Shown: positions 33,038 to 47,189 of the stretch, piece by piece | Layout of the letters: each line of letters begins with the position of its first letter | Numbering within the stretch: the stretch's first letter is position 1 | DNA from: Temnopleurus reevesii | Lineage: Eukaryota; Echinodermata; Echinoidea; Temnopleuroida; Temnopleuridae | DNA: 64,000 nucleotides | Reading direction: 5' to 3' | NCBI GenBank assembly: GCA_036244855.1 | Contig: BQKZ01000559.1 | Span: forward strand, 122,570 to 186,569 | Translations under genes and position numbers: made by a program | The notes under the pieces: model-generated | The model's input: the letters and a program-made list of their open reading frames with translations, nothing else | Databases searched by the model: none | What the model was told of the DNA's origin: nothing

Positions 33038-34970
33038 CCACTACCTGACTATCGTATATCCTATTAGGCGAACACCCTTGGTCTCCGATTTTTTTGGGGG
33101 TGGACTTGATAAATAAGCACTGGCTCAGATGTATTACGGATATTGATTTATCTTACATTCCCCATATTAGCATTTTTGTTTTGTTTCATGTACGACATTA
33201 TTTTGTTATTCAAATGTAGTTCAACAAAGTTTTCTAAACTGGAGCCATAACAAGTTAATGTTTTTATTAAAAAGGTACTAGTAAAGAATGGATATGAAAA
33301 TTGCTCAGAGTAACATCGAGAAATCGAGAAGGTTAAGTCAAATATCTCGCAAGCAAATCCAACCTATCAATGGCATGCAAAGTAGTCATTTATAACGCCA
33401 CTCCTGTCTGGGCATATGGCCCCTTCCTCGCCCTCTCCCTCCCCGACGCCCTCCCATGTGCATGGGGTGATTGATACGATACACACGTTCTGTGATGGAT
33501 AGTGGGGGAGGTGGTGACGGTGGACTTGTTATTTGGGACAATACTTGTTGAAAGTTTAGGCAGGAAACACGTAACGAGTGGGCTCAATCACATTGTTATT
33601 TACTGACAATTATTAGAAAGCGTCCCATCAATCACCCCGGCGCGCCCCGGTCGTCTCTACGGAAGAACTGGGGAGAGACGCATCGATGGGGGTTTCGATG
33701 TATCTGGTGTATGTTGGGCGTGTTGGTTGATGATGGTGTCGTGACACTTGACAATTTTTAGTGGGGCGATGTGGATAGTGGGAATCAACCAGCTAACACA
33801 TATATTCACATTTTAGAAAAACTTACCCAGCTGATATTTTGACAGGAAAAATGAAATATCAACCAATACATTTTTGTAACTGATATAAATACAAAATGCA
33901 ATAATGAATACAATATATGTTGTATTCTTTTCATCGATTGTTTTCAATTGTTCTTTTTAACAGTGTACATTTAATTTCAGTTACCCAATACTACATACTT
34001 TTACAAAACCCATTGTGGTATTTTGCTCATGCTTGTTGAAATGTGCTCTAGAAAAAGATAGCTATTCATTTCTTAACCAATATAATTCTGTACAACATAT
34101 TCCCCAACTCTTTCATGGGGAGAAAAATCGGTGAAGAGAAATATTCATATCTGTAATAGGAAGTTTTGTAAGATATGTTGGTGTTCAAACCTCAAAATAT
34201 CAAGGATAACAATCATGATTTTAATGTTAAACAATTTTATATTTTACATTGAAATTTCTATATTTGTTTATTAATTCTAATCTAAGCGTAATCATGAAAC
34301 ATTGCATGAATAAACGATGTTTGACAGAGCTGCACTTCATTCACCCAAGAGTCAGTTGAACTACTCACATTTGTGAACAGACGGTCATTAAAAGCACTGT
34401 CCGTCATTGTCAGATGAAGATATAGGAGAGCTGTCAAACCATTGCACTGTACATACTCATGAACACTTCACGCAGAGTATCAGTCTATTGACATCCTCTA
34501 GAGGCGTATGCCATCTGAAATCACAAAGGTACGTTTTTATTTTATTTTTCATCCGTATTTCATTCTTTGTTTTGTTGTTAGGTGTCTGGTGTTACCCGTC
34601 GCAAAACGAACTAATAAAATTGTAAAATGTTGGAGGCTTAAGCACATAACTACCCTCAGGAGTGGCATTTTCTCCTGCAAAAGGGTCGTTTGAGGCGCCT
34701 TTATATGATTTCATTTCCTTAGAATGTAAGTCGCCCTTTGCACCTCAGGAACGGCCCCTTAAAAGTTATGTCAGTCAAGAAAAACTAGCCGTAGATGTGA
34801 TATACGAGAGAATGTTCGTAATGACAACTTTCCCTTTTGTTTCTTTACGGAAACGTTTAAGTATGCCCAATTTACTCGTAAATCTTATAAAACAAAAAGT
34901 GTCATAATGTAGGTAACGGTTTATTTGAAACTTTTCATGCAAAATTAGAATGCGGAACCCTAAACTTAAT
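33038..34970. other. Unique DNA, no gene recognised
   Basis: 33400-33720 is GC-richer, with CGGCGCGCCCCGGTCG-type sequence near 33639-33654. A 22-bp near-palindrome (GAATACAATATATGTTGTAT then TC) lies at 33906-33927. TGCAAAAGGGTCG and CGCCCTTTGCA near 34676-34740 can pair imperfectly. No frame has a recognisable domain. Confidence 0.45.
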
Positions 34971-35020
34971 CACACCCCACACATACACACATACACACAT
35001 ACGCACAGTACACACATATA
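34971..35020. repeat. Imperfect (ACACAT)n tract
   Basis: ACACATACACAC units over 50 bp. Confidence 0.85.
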
Positions 35021-36061
35021 CCAACATGAATATGTAATGTTATGGCTACATATTCATATACGTACTTAACACAAACACACAAATACGCATAAAGTGCACA
35101 CCCATACAAGAACCAAATGGAGAAATGCATCAAACCATTCTTAAAACTACTGTTTATCGTAATGTTAATGCAATTAACTAAAATTGAGTTTGTAAGTGAA
35201 AATGAAAATTCAAACTTCGATATTTCAGTTCATGCATATTTGCTCTTGATGTAAAGTATATACCTTTCTTATTTTCAAACAATCTTCTTGTGCTCAATTC
35301 TGCTGTTCAAGAACAATATTACGAAATGTAAGACAGTGTATACACTAAATTCAACCTTTCAGCCTAATTTCTAGCCCTGTTCTTTTATTTGTTACAATAT
35401 AGATCGCATCTCGCATTACGTCTGCCTTACAAATATACCGCCGATATTGATTCAAATCTCTGGCAAATACTGAAATAGACGAAATAGTGGTTGAGGCGGC
35501 TCGTCCTGTCAAAGGTAAATACAAGACTGTTGAAACAGATAAAATAAACGTAAAGGTTGGGACATTGAAATTGGCATTAACAATACAGGGTTGGAGTACT
35601 TTCAGGGGAAGTGATCACACATTTTGCCATTTTAAACAATGGAAGCGGTTATGAAGGGTTTGATTTGCACACCTCATGTATTTAGCACAATTTTTTTTTT
35701 CGTTTGCCTATTTTGGTCGTATTTGAAGTTCGATGCAGGTGTCTTGAGGACAAAGCTCGCATTCTATGTATGCCGATCAGTATGAAATTTCTAAGATTAA
35801 GATTGTTCGTCATCACTATACTTCATTTCTAGAGCATGATAAGCTGTCAGAGGGCCTAAAGATATCACCAGAATTACATTCTTAAATTGGATTCGGGACC
35901 ATAATCATGCACTGATACTTCAAAATTATCATTATAATGTGAGCGTGCGCCTCCGAAATACCCTTTTTTCTAAACCGGCAGAATTTCCAGAATATTATCA
36001 TACATTTAAATTTTAAGAAAATTGTATCGATGAAGCATTTGTTCCACTTGCCTTACGGCAA
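35021..36061. other. Unique AT-rich DNA
   Basis: Nothing recognised. Confidence 0.5.
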
Positions 36062-36064
36062 ACA

Positions 36065-36101
<37 letters not shown>

Positions 36102-36112
36102 ACATACACACA
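36062..36112. repeat. (CA)n microsatellite
   Basis: About 18 CA units, then CATACACACATACACA. Confidence 0.95.
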
Positions 36113-38159
36113 TGCTGCATTTAATTTCTTACTTTACAAGGTCGGGTAGAGAAATGGAGGAAAGCGAGAGAGAAGATGCTCAAGAATCCTTCAGCCATAG
36201 CGTTTTCTGCCACGCAGTTGTCAAAGAAAATAGAAGGATCCGATGTTGTTGTGGTTCACTTCAAATCAGGGGTTAATGGTATTTTTTCATCGGATATATC
36301 TCGGCTAGCTGTTGGGAAGTTTTCATAGCAGCTCGCGTGGCGTATTTTCCTTTATCCTGCTTTCCCACTCTCCCTCTGCCACTTATTACAAGCTTTGATT
36401 TTCCCCCCTAAGTATCCTGAAGACCTAAAAATAAATTCCGCTCGCATTTGGGTTGCCTCAGACAGACAACTTAAAATTCGTAACATTAGAAGCTTGGATG
36501 ATCCTTAAAATAATAATACTTATGCACTTATGATGTGCTAATGGCATTCATTAAACGGGATGTAAACGGAAATATTGTGATAGGTAAGACGTTTGGATGC
36601 GATGGGACAGTGCACACAGCAATATATAACAAGACACTCCAGCTCGTGTCATGTTACACATGTTCTGGTCTCATCCTTCAAACTTGCATATATCCACAAG
36701 TATAGACTTCATCCTACCTTCATGCTTCGATATTTGTGTTGCCTGTAGACAATTTGAAAGGAACAGTATTTCTTTTTTTGTTGGCAGAGAATGTTTTAAG
36801 TTACTAAAGATGAATTATGCCGACCAACATTGAACACTTAAGATCGTGGATAAGTTGTGAGTACCAAGTATGGATTCACCTTTTCAACCAACTTCTTTAT
36901 TCGTACATTGTCCTTTTAGTTTTAGGTTTGTGAGGATTTTTCTTATTTTCCAGGTTTATCAGGAATTCACACCAGACCGTCAGAGATTTTGAAATAAAGT
37001 GAATTAAAATATACCTTGGACAATGTTGGAAAATGTTACTGATATTTTCCAAAACTTTGTGAATTATTTCTAACCACAACCAAAAGTTTAAAAGTTTTTA
37101 ATCCCTAATTGAGAGTAGTAAATTTTTAATAGGGGAATGTTTGGTAAGAAAACTTAAATGTCATATCAATAAACTATAAAAATGAAATGGAAATCTTAAG
37201 AAAATCAAACATAGTGCAAAGACTTTTCTTTTCCTGATAAAAGAAAAACACAAACTCTGAGCACATTCCTCCATCTTTGATATATTGATACTTTGACACA
37301 ATGACAGTACTTTTGACTGACACGTATGATTTGATTATTGTAGAAACGATTCTCTTATAATAATGTCAATATTAGTGCCTAGATAAACATTAAATGTTTT
37401 ACATGACATGGAATCAGGAGTTATTATGCTTAAGGAAGATTTCCAGCCAGCAATCACAAGGGCTTTACAAAATGGCGACAAGCAAACTCGCGGTTAAGTC
37501 GGGGTCAATCGAATAAAGAGCGTTCCAGTAACATTACCGTGATAGGAAAACAAGAATATACTAGTGAGAGGGGTTACCATCATAATATTATCATACAAAT
37601 TGGAAAATCATTGCCGTCTTCTCCTGGCGCAAGCTGGTCCCCATTAAGACGAAAATTTTCCATCGTTTTTAGATTTTCAACAGTGTCATTAGAAATGGTA
37701 TCACTGGCAGGAAAGTCAAATTATGAGCACCTGGATTGGTTGGAGGGATATCTGTCAGTGACTCTCTGCTCTTGACATTTAACTTGAAATACGTGTGCGG
37801 CCACATTCATACGCACTGCTGGCGTCTGGTAGCATCATGGCTAGCAGTGATTAGCTCTGATTTAACGTTATGTAAGCTAAGTTAAATTATATTAATTGTA
37901 TTATTGTTAAGTGCTTAAATGAGACCATATCACAGGCCGTTGATTGATAAACTCACTGCTTTTCGCATTTCTATATGCACAATATAGTACATTATTTGTG
38001 TATGCATGTTCTTACTTTTTGCTGTGCTTACAGTCAATACTTAAATTATGCGTTACAGAGGTGATTATCTTACTATCAAAAGTGGTGTTTTTTTTTTTCT
38101 TTTTCTACACTTTCATATTGGCATGATGCTTGGATGATACAACTATACTAAGTATTTAC
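36113..38159. other. Unique DNA, no gene recognised
   Basis: 37440-37640 is less AT-rich than its surroundings and might be constrained. No element ends or convincing frames were found. Confidence 0.45.
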
Positions 38160-39363
38160 AACTGTGTATACCCCGAGCGCATTGCACAGTACGATTTGGA
38201 CCGGGGCGACCTGACGGTTTTGGAGAGCCGAGTGACAGTTATTTTGCCAGCCAGCGATTGTCGATCGTAATGCGGGTGATTTTTACCAAAACATTGGCGG
38301 CGATTACGATGAGATGTTTAGTGAGAAAACTCTTGGTAAAGCCGCTGTGGAGTGTAGTTAAGTTGTGACCAAACGGGTGATGTATGTAGAAGGTAAGGGA
38401 GGGAGAAAAGGGGGAAACTACTCCGTACTGCACCACGCACACACCCTTCAGGACAGTATTACAGCTCTCCACTCTTAAAGAAGCCAGACGCATAATCCCC
38501 TTCTTGAACGATTATTTGTCAAAATAACCGAGAGGAAGATAAAAAATCCTAGTGCTCTAGGAATAAGAACAACAAAGTCGGCGTGAAAAGCTAAAGGAAA
38601 CAATACTTTCCTCTCCCTATCGCGTACAGTTAGATAGCAACGTTTTCTTTCAGGCAAAGTTTAGGTGACAAATCCACATTTTTGTACGTTTTTATAGAAA
38701 AAACGAAGAAGGAAAGAAGAGAAACTTCATGAATTGGTAGGGTATCGGTTACTGCGTTGGGTACGCGGTGTTTATCTGAAATATGCCAAGCGGTGGTTTG
38801 GTTTGGAGCGAGAGTTTTACTCATCAGCACGACCGCCTTTTTAGGCGGGACGGACTTGAAGAATGAACGGCCCAGATTGGTTCGCTTCGATGGACGCCCT
38901 TCTAAAAAAGAAATCCCCAAGCATATTTTCATACTGTCTTTGTGATATGACCACATCTGAATGATTGTAGCAATGAGATTAATCCTGCAATCCACCCAGA
39001 GAATTATTTAGTAAACTTATACTGTCGTTACCGTGGAATAAAGTTTGGCTTCCTTCAACATAAACAGAGGCTAGCGTGAACGCAAAATATACAAAGATAC
39101 ACTTGCGATGTCATGCATGTAAATGGTTCTTGAGTCATAGCCCACAAGTTATAAATATTACTCTAAATATTACAATATACAAGAACGTGCTAAAAAAATG
39201 AAGTGATGACACTGATTTTAATTATTCCTTTTTCTCATTTCTATGCAATTTGACAGTGTAACAGTACTTTTGCCCGTTCTTTATAAATAAGAACTGACCA
39301 CCATTCAAAACACTTCACAAAGAAAAGCGTACACAAGACTCCATCGTCTCTACCCATGGTAAC
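38160..39363. other. GC-richer stretch, no gene recognised
   Basis: 38160-38300 and 38560-38930 are more balanced in composition. Minus-strand frames of 84, 60 and 121 codons overlap here; the 121-codon one (38630-38995) competes with a 62-codon plus-strand frame. None shows a domain. An exon is possible but not supported. Confidence 0.35.
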
Positions 39364-39379
39364 AAAAAAAAAAAAAAAA
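39364..39379. repeat. A homopolymer
   Basis: Sixteen consecutive As. Confidence 0.9.
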
Positions 39380-42300
39380 CACCCGAGCAGTTTTTAATGA
39401 AATAGTGTCCTAAATCAAGTTCCGAACGGACTAAACATCATAGTCTGATAGTTTCGAACATTTTCGGAACTCCGAATGCTGTTATGTCTGGTTACGTACA
39501 GCTTGGAACTTCGGCTCGGGCAGTGTTCGTCAATAAATGTGCTCCGCTCTGGCTAGCCGAGACCATACCTCTATGCCCTGATGCCGATCTGCCGATACTG
39601 ACGGGAGCTCTATTTGCCAGCGCATCACGAAAACATTTGTTTGTAGAGCGTGTAAAAATGATCGGCTTCAAACACTCAACCGACCAATAAATCTGGATAT
39701 ATTCGCCAATAAACTCAACACCTCCGAATCAATCAGATTCAATTTCACTTCATTGTGTACGCCATGTCAAGTATTTTATTTCATTAAGAAAATCTCTGTT
39801 ATAATCATTAATTGAATGAGAAAAAATTGAAATAAACATTTGCTTGAAAGTAACGTAACTAACATGTGCATTATATTTTGAGAAATATGCAATCATTTTG
39901 TGTAGTTTTTATGTAAATCGTGTTTCGTATTGCCAAAACTAATGAAATTATTGATTTAAAATCAACTCATCTGCTTTGTTCATAATTACATTCTAGTTAT
40001 AAATAAATTGAATTTAACATTCCTGTAACCTTACCATCGTTAGTTACATATCATATCAAACAGTATAATGCTCAATATAATATTCATCGTATTAGCAAGT
40101 GAGTGAAAAGTTTACTAAATCATAGTTAATGAAGTGTTTTTAAAGCACGTCATTTAATGCTTCCCCGTGACAATATCACATTTTAATAAATGAGTTTGTG
40201 ATTGATTTTGATTGCCTTAATTCATATCAATTTGCCAAGTCGCCAAATATTCATACACTACAAATACAAATACAAATACTTCAGATCATCACATTTCACA
40301 TATTGAACTCTCAAGCAAATGACTTACCGCGTACAGTGTCATACGTCTACGGTCAAGTACGATTCAAATGGTACGTTTCGCAGTCACGGCAGTATCCCGG
40401 ATGTGAATTGATGTGTTGTCGTCATTTATTTATTTGTTCTGTTTCACTCAAATTTAACCGATCAATCTGATATCCGTTAGTCCTGTTTTGCGATCATTTA
40501 ACCACCCGTTAATAGTAGAAACGCGTAGAGATAGATATTTGTTGGATGTACTTTGTAACAATCATCACAAACCTCCTAACTTGATGTCCATTCTTGTCAG
40601 TCTAGGTGCTTTCCCCGAGCATGCCGAGTGAGTACAAATGCATGTATAATATCGTTTTCTGCGCGGAAATAGCAGCCGCGGAGTAGCATTTATGCAATCT
40701 GAAGTACTTTGAAGTGCACACCTGATTAACTAAATAGTAGTAAGAAAGGCTGTAGGAAAAATTACATCCATTTATGGAGACAGAAAACAACAAATATGCG
40801 AATGAAGTGTAATGCATAATGTTGTCTGTCCAAGGAAAACCTCCTTATATACCACTTGACTAGTGGCATAATATAATAACGATAAACAAAGACACACTCA
40901 CACGAGGAGTTCAGCTAAAGAACAGGAAGAATGAAAATATAGCATTCACACCATGATAGGTCCATATCATAATGAATAGACAAACTGACAAATGTAAAAG
41001 GATAAGTTTACTTTCATCTAGATGATAACTAACCGACTACACGGAGGTGTTGTCAATCACATTAGCCAAGGGTTAATCAATGCGATAGAGTTCGTCAACA
41101 TTAGCAAAAACGATTCAAGGAAGAGAACTAACTGATTTAAAAGGTGTGCAGCCGCTTAAAAACATACGTCAACTTTTAAATAAATCGCAACCCAGTCTCT
41201 TCCCACCACACCATCCTTGCACCCATTTTTGTGTTGGCAACTGAACTGAGTCTTTCTGTCAGTGGGATTAAAGACAAAAGACCGTTGACACATCAAAAAT
41301 GAACTAAACCAAACATGCTTTTTTCCAAGTTTATTCGAACACATTTCCTTTTAAAGGTGCACTTTACTTTAGGTTATGCGGTTTACCCCATAAGTTTTAA
41401 ACCTTCAGCATCTGGCCGATTACTGTTCAGTGATGAGTGACAGTTATTGGGGTTGTCCAAGAAACAAGTTGAGGTCTTTTCAGGACGTCGTTAAACTTGA
41501 CCAAGACTTCAAATTTGGAAAATAAGGAAACTCGATCCGTCGGTCTGAAGTTATTCCTGACGGGAGAGTAGGTCGGGTGTGTTAACAGATTTAGGTCACA
41601 ATTTCACATTTTGCCCCAATTCAGCCCGTCAAAATTAATATCATTTCCGAGAAATAAAACAACGAATTGTTTGCAGAATATTGAATACTTGATATGAATG
41701 GACAAATGTTTTGTTTACCATGCAGTGAGAAACTCAGATTTTCCATTTCTAGAATTTGCCATCCTTACTACAAAGACTGCAAGATGATATTTCCGTGATG
41801 AACAATGGATATAAAAAAAAAAAACATGAAAGAAGGTCATATTTGAATATTCCAAAACAGCTAAACCTCATAATAAAGATGGAAATAACTATTTCTGTCA
41901 CGTACCATGCTTGTATACACATTGATGTTTGCCTTTGCGAAAGCGATACCAATATATATGTAATTAGTACCTTTGGTTCAAGATGGTTGTATATATGCAA
42001 ACATAATATTCCGTCATATAACACTTACACTTGTTCACTTTTGTTAGATCATATTATTGGGCTTTTCATTTATTTTATTTGCATAACACAGCCCTCATTT
42101 CTTTGTATTGTCATGATGGTATATGGACCAATCGTGGATATTGTTATCATACACCTTTGAGTTTAACGGTGACTTATGTGCTCGTTAGATTTTGGGAAAA
42201 TACTGGAATTGAAAGGGGAAATAATTGAAGATTGCCTCGAGGTGTTTTGAGTAAGGTGGTAAAAAAGCGTCGTTCTGAGCTTAACGAGCAAATCTCTGGA

Positions 42301-43030
42301 AGATGAGATTGACAGTGAAAGCACACGTGACAAAGAGAAATGAAGAGAGGCCAAGGTGTGTGCGAAGATGTGCGAGTGAGTGTCCAATAAGGTGTGTTGA
42401 AAGAAAGAGGCAATTGATGTTTTGTGAGCAGCTTCTGTTGAATGCATGTCGTGAGACCATTGGTACGGGAATCTCGATTTTAATCGATTTGTAATTAGTT
42501 CATTTGTAATCGATCAAAACTTTCTGGTGACACCTTCTTATCATTTAGTGGGATCATTTGCAAACATGTGTGTCTTGATGTGTGTGGGGTAGACGTAAAG
42601 AGTGTACAGAAAGTATATATGTGTGTGTGAAGGTGAGGACTGTTATTTTTTGCAATATGTTTAACTTTGCTCAGGTCTGTAATTTATCATTCTAAAAATA
42701 CGTTACAATAATGTGTTTTCTTTTTTTTTAATCAATGTACTTTATTAGCTATATCAGATTATATCCGATATTGTAATATCAGAACCCTTATCAACGAGAT
42801 GGTACTGCTGATTTTATTAAATCAATTTACATAATATGATTGTCTGCTTATTATGATCGTAACGTGAATGACATGAACTATACGTTGGTTTCTTCAAAAG
42901 CATCTCGTAAACCTGAAAATGTTTTTTCGTCAGATTTCTTTTATTGAATTTACCTAATGCATACGATGAAACCTCACACACACAAATACATACATCCGTA
43001 TAAATCTTTGCTAATCATGCTAATTTCGCA
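39380..43030. other. Unique AT-rich DNA, no gene recognised
   Basis: 41380-41640 is closer to balanced composition. Opposed frames of 134 codons (41756-42160, plus) and 91 codons (41749-42024, minus) overlap, which argues against either being real. A loose GT-rich run lies near 42560-42640. Confidence 0.45.
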
Positions 43031-44500
43031 ATTTTGAAAACCATTAGAGCGTGACATGTTTTGTAAGGAGTACGATAGGTGAGAGTATGAAAGGATTAAT
43101 ATTTCTTAAATCGCTCTGGAATAAGGATTTGGTTGAAGAAAAGTAGTTGGGAGTTGCGCGAGGTACAAAAGAACCACATGTAGGCGTCCCTTCTGAATGA
43201 GCTTGACGCGATGCTGAAAAGTCGATGACAGACGCACACCCTGTGAGTTCGTCTACTGTATGACATGTATGATGTGGCTGTGATCTTGAAGGAGTAGTCC
43301 GTTTCGCCCATGTGATGTGTGACATGACGCACTGACGCGCGGCGTCAGTAGGTGGGTCCAAGGAAAGACCCGTGCATGACAGTTTAAAGTGCGTGAATTA
43401 GATTAATATTATCAAGTGCTTCAGGGGGAGCGCTGTCTAGGCCCACTGTAATGAAATACGATTGAAAACCTTTGTCAGACGTGAGGGATAAAAAGAGTTT
43501 ACACTCACACCAGATTTCACTTTTAATTCTTTACAGCCCCTATTTCCCTGTAATCGTCTTACCTCAGTACGAATCCTGCGGCTTCCTAGACTGCGGTTCT
43601 TTCTCTCATTCGACCAATTCTAAGCTCTGCCATCTTGAACCACCGTCCAGTGTTCTGGCGCTCCTAGATGGAGATCCATCGGCTAAGCCATCAGCAATCT
43701 AGCCTTCATTCTCCTAAAGGCTTTCATTCGAACGATTTGAAATTCACCGCCTAAATCTTGAAAGAGAGGGAGGGAGCAGACATTGGGAGAGCGAGTCCTC
43801 AATTTCGAAGCCATTGTCAAGGGTAAATAAACGTCTCGCCTGTTTTAGAGAAACATCGAGACCTATTCGTGTGCACCGCGATGGTTGACATAAGCTGCCA
43901 GCTTCACACACCTGGTGTATTCAAAACTTTAAAGCGACCTAAGAACTATTCTCACATATTCGCCATTTCTCGTTGCTAAAAGCTTCTTTGTGGCTAATCA
44001 GCAATCGGAGACGTCCATCAAAAACTCCTTTCCAACGATTCTTCTGTACTAGGGTTTGGTGCACCCTGCCCATAGGCTGGCCCCTTCTTTCACCCGTAAC
44101 CGTGACCTGAACCACACGCGCGTCAATACACCAGCTCACAGCAAACACACTCCATTGAATAGCTCTCAATATGTCATGGCATCTATCCTCGGTCACGTCT
44201 CTCCGTCACAACAACCATCGTCGTTTTCTCTTTCACCACTGCCTTAAATGCTCGTTCAGTAGTGCAAACAATACCCATTTATCCTATCTATGATTTCTAT
44301 TTTTCTTCCCTATTGAGCCCATTTACCAAAACCCGGGAGTAAAACATTTTTCCCTTCATGGCTTTTGTTCCTATCTGTCAATTCCATGTGGCCCCAGGGT
44401 TTGCGTAGTATGTAACAATAGTTTAGCTGGCAGGGACATGATGGACTTAGGAGGTCAGGATAACAAGAGTTTCCAACTCCTTCCTCATTCTATTCGTCAT
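43031..44500. other. GC-richer stretch with competing frames
   Basis: Frames of 105 and 78 codons (minus, 43044-43361 and 43096-43332), 76 codons (plus, 43472-43702) and 85 codons (minus, 43939-44196) occur, often overlapping. None has a motif I recognise. The balanced composition over ~1.4 kb makes this one of the better places to look for an exon or enhancer. Confidence 0.35.
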
Positions 44501-44822
44501 CATCGTGGTATTTCCTAGGTTATTAAATGCCCCGTGCATTCCCAGAGTGTGAACATCTCTATTTGATGACAAAAATTACTTTGGATTTATACCAAATTAA
44601 CTCAGTAGATGTACATATTTCTGAAACCCCCTCTTATCTCTAGTTCAAATAATGCCACTCTAATACATTTGTTCATCGATGTAGCATAAAAAACCTATAT
44701 TGCATTTATTTTAGTGGCAAGTTTGATATTACATCCTTAGGTTGATTTTTGTCATTTGTTCAACTGCCACGATTTTATATATTAAGTTCATTCATTCCAC
44801 GAGTAATGAAAGTGCCCTTATT
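44501..44822. other. Unique AT-rich DNA
   Basis: Nothing recognised. Confidence 0.5.
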
Positions 44823-44894
44823 CCATTGACAACTGGAACCGAGTAGTCCTCGCAATAAGTTTATGAGAATTAAAAAAAACTCAGTTGACAATGG
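44823..44894. mobile_element. Degraded relative of the piggyBac-like MITE
   Basis: It shares the core TTGACAACTGGAACCGAGTA with TTGACTACTGGAACCGGGTT at 29519-29538; about 28 of the first 36 bases agree when aligned from TTAACC/TTATTCC. Here CCATTGACAACTG (44823-44835) is inverted at CAGTTGACAATGG (44882-44894). The TTAA boundaries are lost, so this is an older or differently ended copy. Confidence 0.5.
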
Positions 44895-47189
44895 TGGACT
44901 TCTACTTTGCTTTGAAAATCCACCTCGCGAGGAACATTTTCGTGAACAGGAACCAGTTCATCTGGTAATTTGAACGCTCGAGACCCGTGAACCAGCCATA
45001 AATGTTCTAACCTTCTTGTGACATTGGAGCGTTCGCAAGAGTTATGCGTGTAGTCAGTGTCAGATCGCAGAGGGATCTTTATCGTCATGGCAATAGAGCC
45101 ACTTTTCAGGAAGTGAACTTGAAATCCACTTCGTGGACCTCTAATTTGAAAGGGACATAATTTGCCAATCGGGTTCGGAAACTAATTTGGTTGAATCCGC
45201 TTTTGAAAATTTGAGAAAGACAATCCATATATCACTGAAGAACAAAAAAAAAAAATAATAACTTTATCCGACATTAAGTCAAAGTCTTGTTCACTATCGA
45301 CGACGCATGTGTGGGCTAGTCTTCGTACGAGAGAAACGTTCAACTCTTAAAATCTAATATTAAAAAAAACTAACACCTTTAAAATGCTATCGGACGTCTA
45401 GTGGAATCGGTTTCGTGTATACATGTACTATCAACTTACTCCAAAATTATCACTTTGTCCTCATATAAGCTTTAAATGGGATTAGTCAAACTCAAACTCT
45501 CATGATTGAAACCCTCCAAAAAGTATTCTTATGTCGTCCACATTTTGAATAATTACCATAAAGCCACGTGGAATCCTTTGGGGCACTTTTGAAATGAAAA
45601 ACTTTACCAACTTTTTTAACCATATAGCGTGTAAGAAAAGCTCTGATATAAGAATAAATTGATCCACACTGAGCTGTACTTAACCAACGTGGGGTTAAAT
45701 GTTTATACGTGTTGGCAAAATCCGTTGACCGAAACACATGACGTCAAAAGCTCCCTTTCAGCGAGATGAAAATATACTACTTACCACGATCTTCATTACC
45801 TGACATGCCTGATGTGAATGTCCAATGCTGGAAGATCGTGGCGTCTTTCGACAGGCGCCATTCCTGTCCATACAATGCGGTACTACTATCAACCTTTATG
45901 TATTTATCAGGATAATCCAGTGGAATGCTTGTTCCATGTTAAATGAAATACGTTGAAATACACCAAATGAAGTATGTAAATTACTACGTTTTATGATTTG
46001 ACATACTTCATAGGAGCATCTGATAATTTGTATTTAGCTTCTTCTTTAAACATGTTAAAAGCAAAAAATGTGAAGCGTACACTACTTTGAACACATGCAC
46101 ATTTATTTTCCATTTGAAATTCCACAAAATATACAAATGTACTGATATATGTGTGTGTCTCCGAGAAATGCAAACCCTCCAAAAATTAATAATATTTCTA
46201 AATTTGAATCGAGACCGATTGACCTTTATCTTGCTCTGATAGCACAGTGGAAACATCGAAAACTAATCGAAGGAACTCTCTTCCTCTTTACTAAGACACA
46301 ATACACCTCATAAGGTAGGTAGGGATGAACCGTCATCAGCCAAATTTGTTTACTCAATCAATTTCCTGAGGATTCGAGAGTATTATTATTATCTTTCCAT
46401 CAGTCGGAATAGTGTATTTGATGGCAACCTGTCAGAACAGAACAAAAAATTAAACTATCGTTTTGTTTCAAATGACATTACCAATTTGAATTGAATCTTT
46501 TGAGCGAATTTGAAAGCGCCCATTGACGCGTTTATCAATCGGCTTCAGTTTACCGTAATAAGTGGTCCGATAAGACATCGTTTATTTTGTGCATACTCTA
46601 TAGATTTTTATCATTCGTCCAAAATTAAGTTTACCTACCTGACTCTTCTTTTAACAATACTTCTGAAGATTGGTTGGCTCCTCACTATGGCAACCACAAA
46701 TCATTTTACGATGGTGTGTAATGTTTATAGTATCGCCGAATGTAGTATATAGAACTTTGGCGTGTTCGGTGTATATTCTAAATGGTTTTCGTATCTTAAG
46801 ATGAACAATATCAAATTTGTCAGTCGAGATAATAATCTCCTAATTTTCATTTCCCACAGGACTCTTTATTACAAAATTTGCTGACATGATTTTGATTGTG
46901 ATCGTATGAGACATCCGAGGACAATATCGAAACTTGTTGAAAAAGAGATCTTATCGAAATCTAATTGGTATGGAAGAAACCCCACGTTTGTTTTATAACC
47001 GTTGTTGTGATATTAATTTTACCTCATATAGCTCTTGTGCTGGCCCCAAGATATTACTTGTAAATTATATTGGAATAAGAAAAAAAAAACACTTTCACGC
47101 GCTTAGGCCATCCCGTCACTTTTACAACGAACTATTTGAACCAGTGAAATATTTCAGTAAAACACAACTAAAAATAGTCAAATTTAACT
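44895..47189. other. Unique DNA, no gene recognised
   Basis: Two short inverted pairs occur: CCACGATCTTC/GAAGATCGTGG (45784-45794, 45831-45841) and ATGAAGTATGT/ACATACTTCAT (45967-45977, 46001-46011). Each could be chance. A minus-strand 81-codon frame (45492-45737) has no recognisable domain. Confidence 0.45.

Noticed and set aside
32736..33116. Frames of 101 and 72 codons
   Set aside because: Both run through the 102-N gap, so a third or more of each is undetermined.
41749..42160. Overlapping 134-codon (plus) and 91-codon (minus) frames
   Set aside because: They are antisense to each other, in AT-rich DNA, without motifs, and the plus frame includes a Lys-rich run from an A homopolymer.
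43044..43361. 105-codon minus-strand frame in a GC-richer stretch
   Set aside because: It overlaps a second frame (43096-43332) and has no family motif or splice context. It is kept only as a region to watch.
45784..46011. Two 11-bp perfect inverted pairs (CCACGATCTTC and ATGAAGTATGT)
   Set aside because: In 64 kb about one such pair at this spacing is expected by chance, and neither has further structure.
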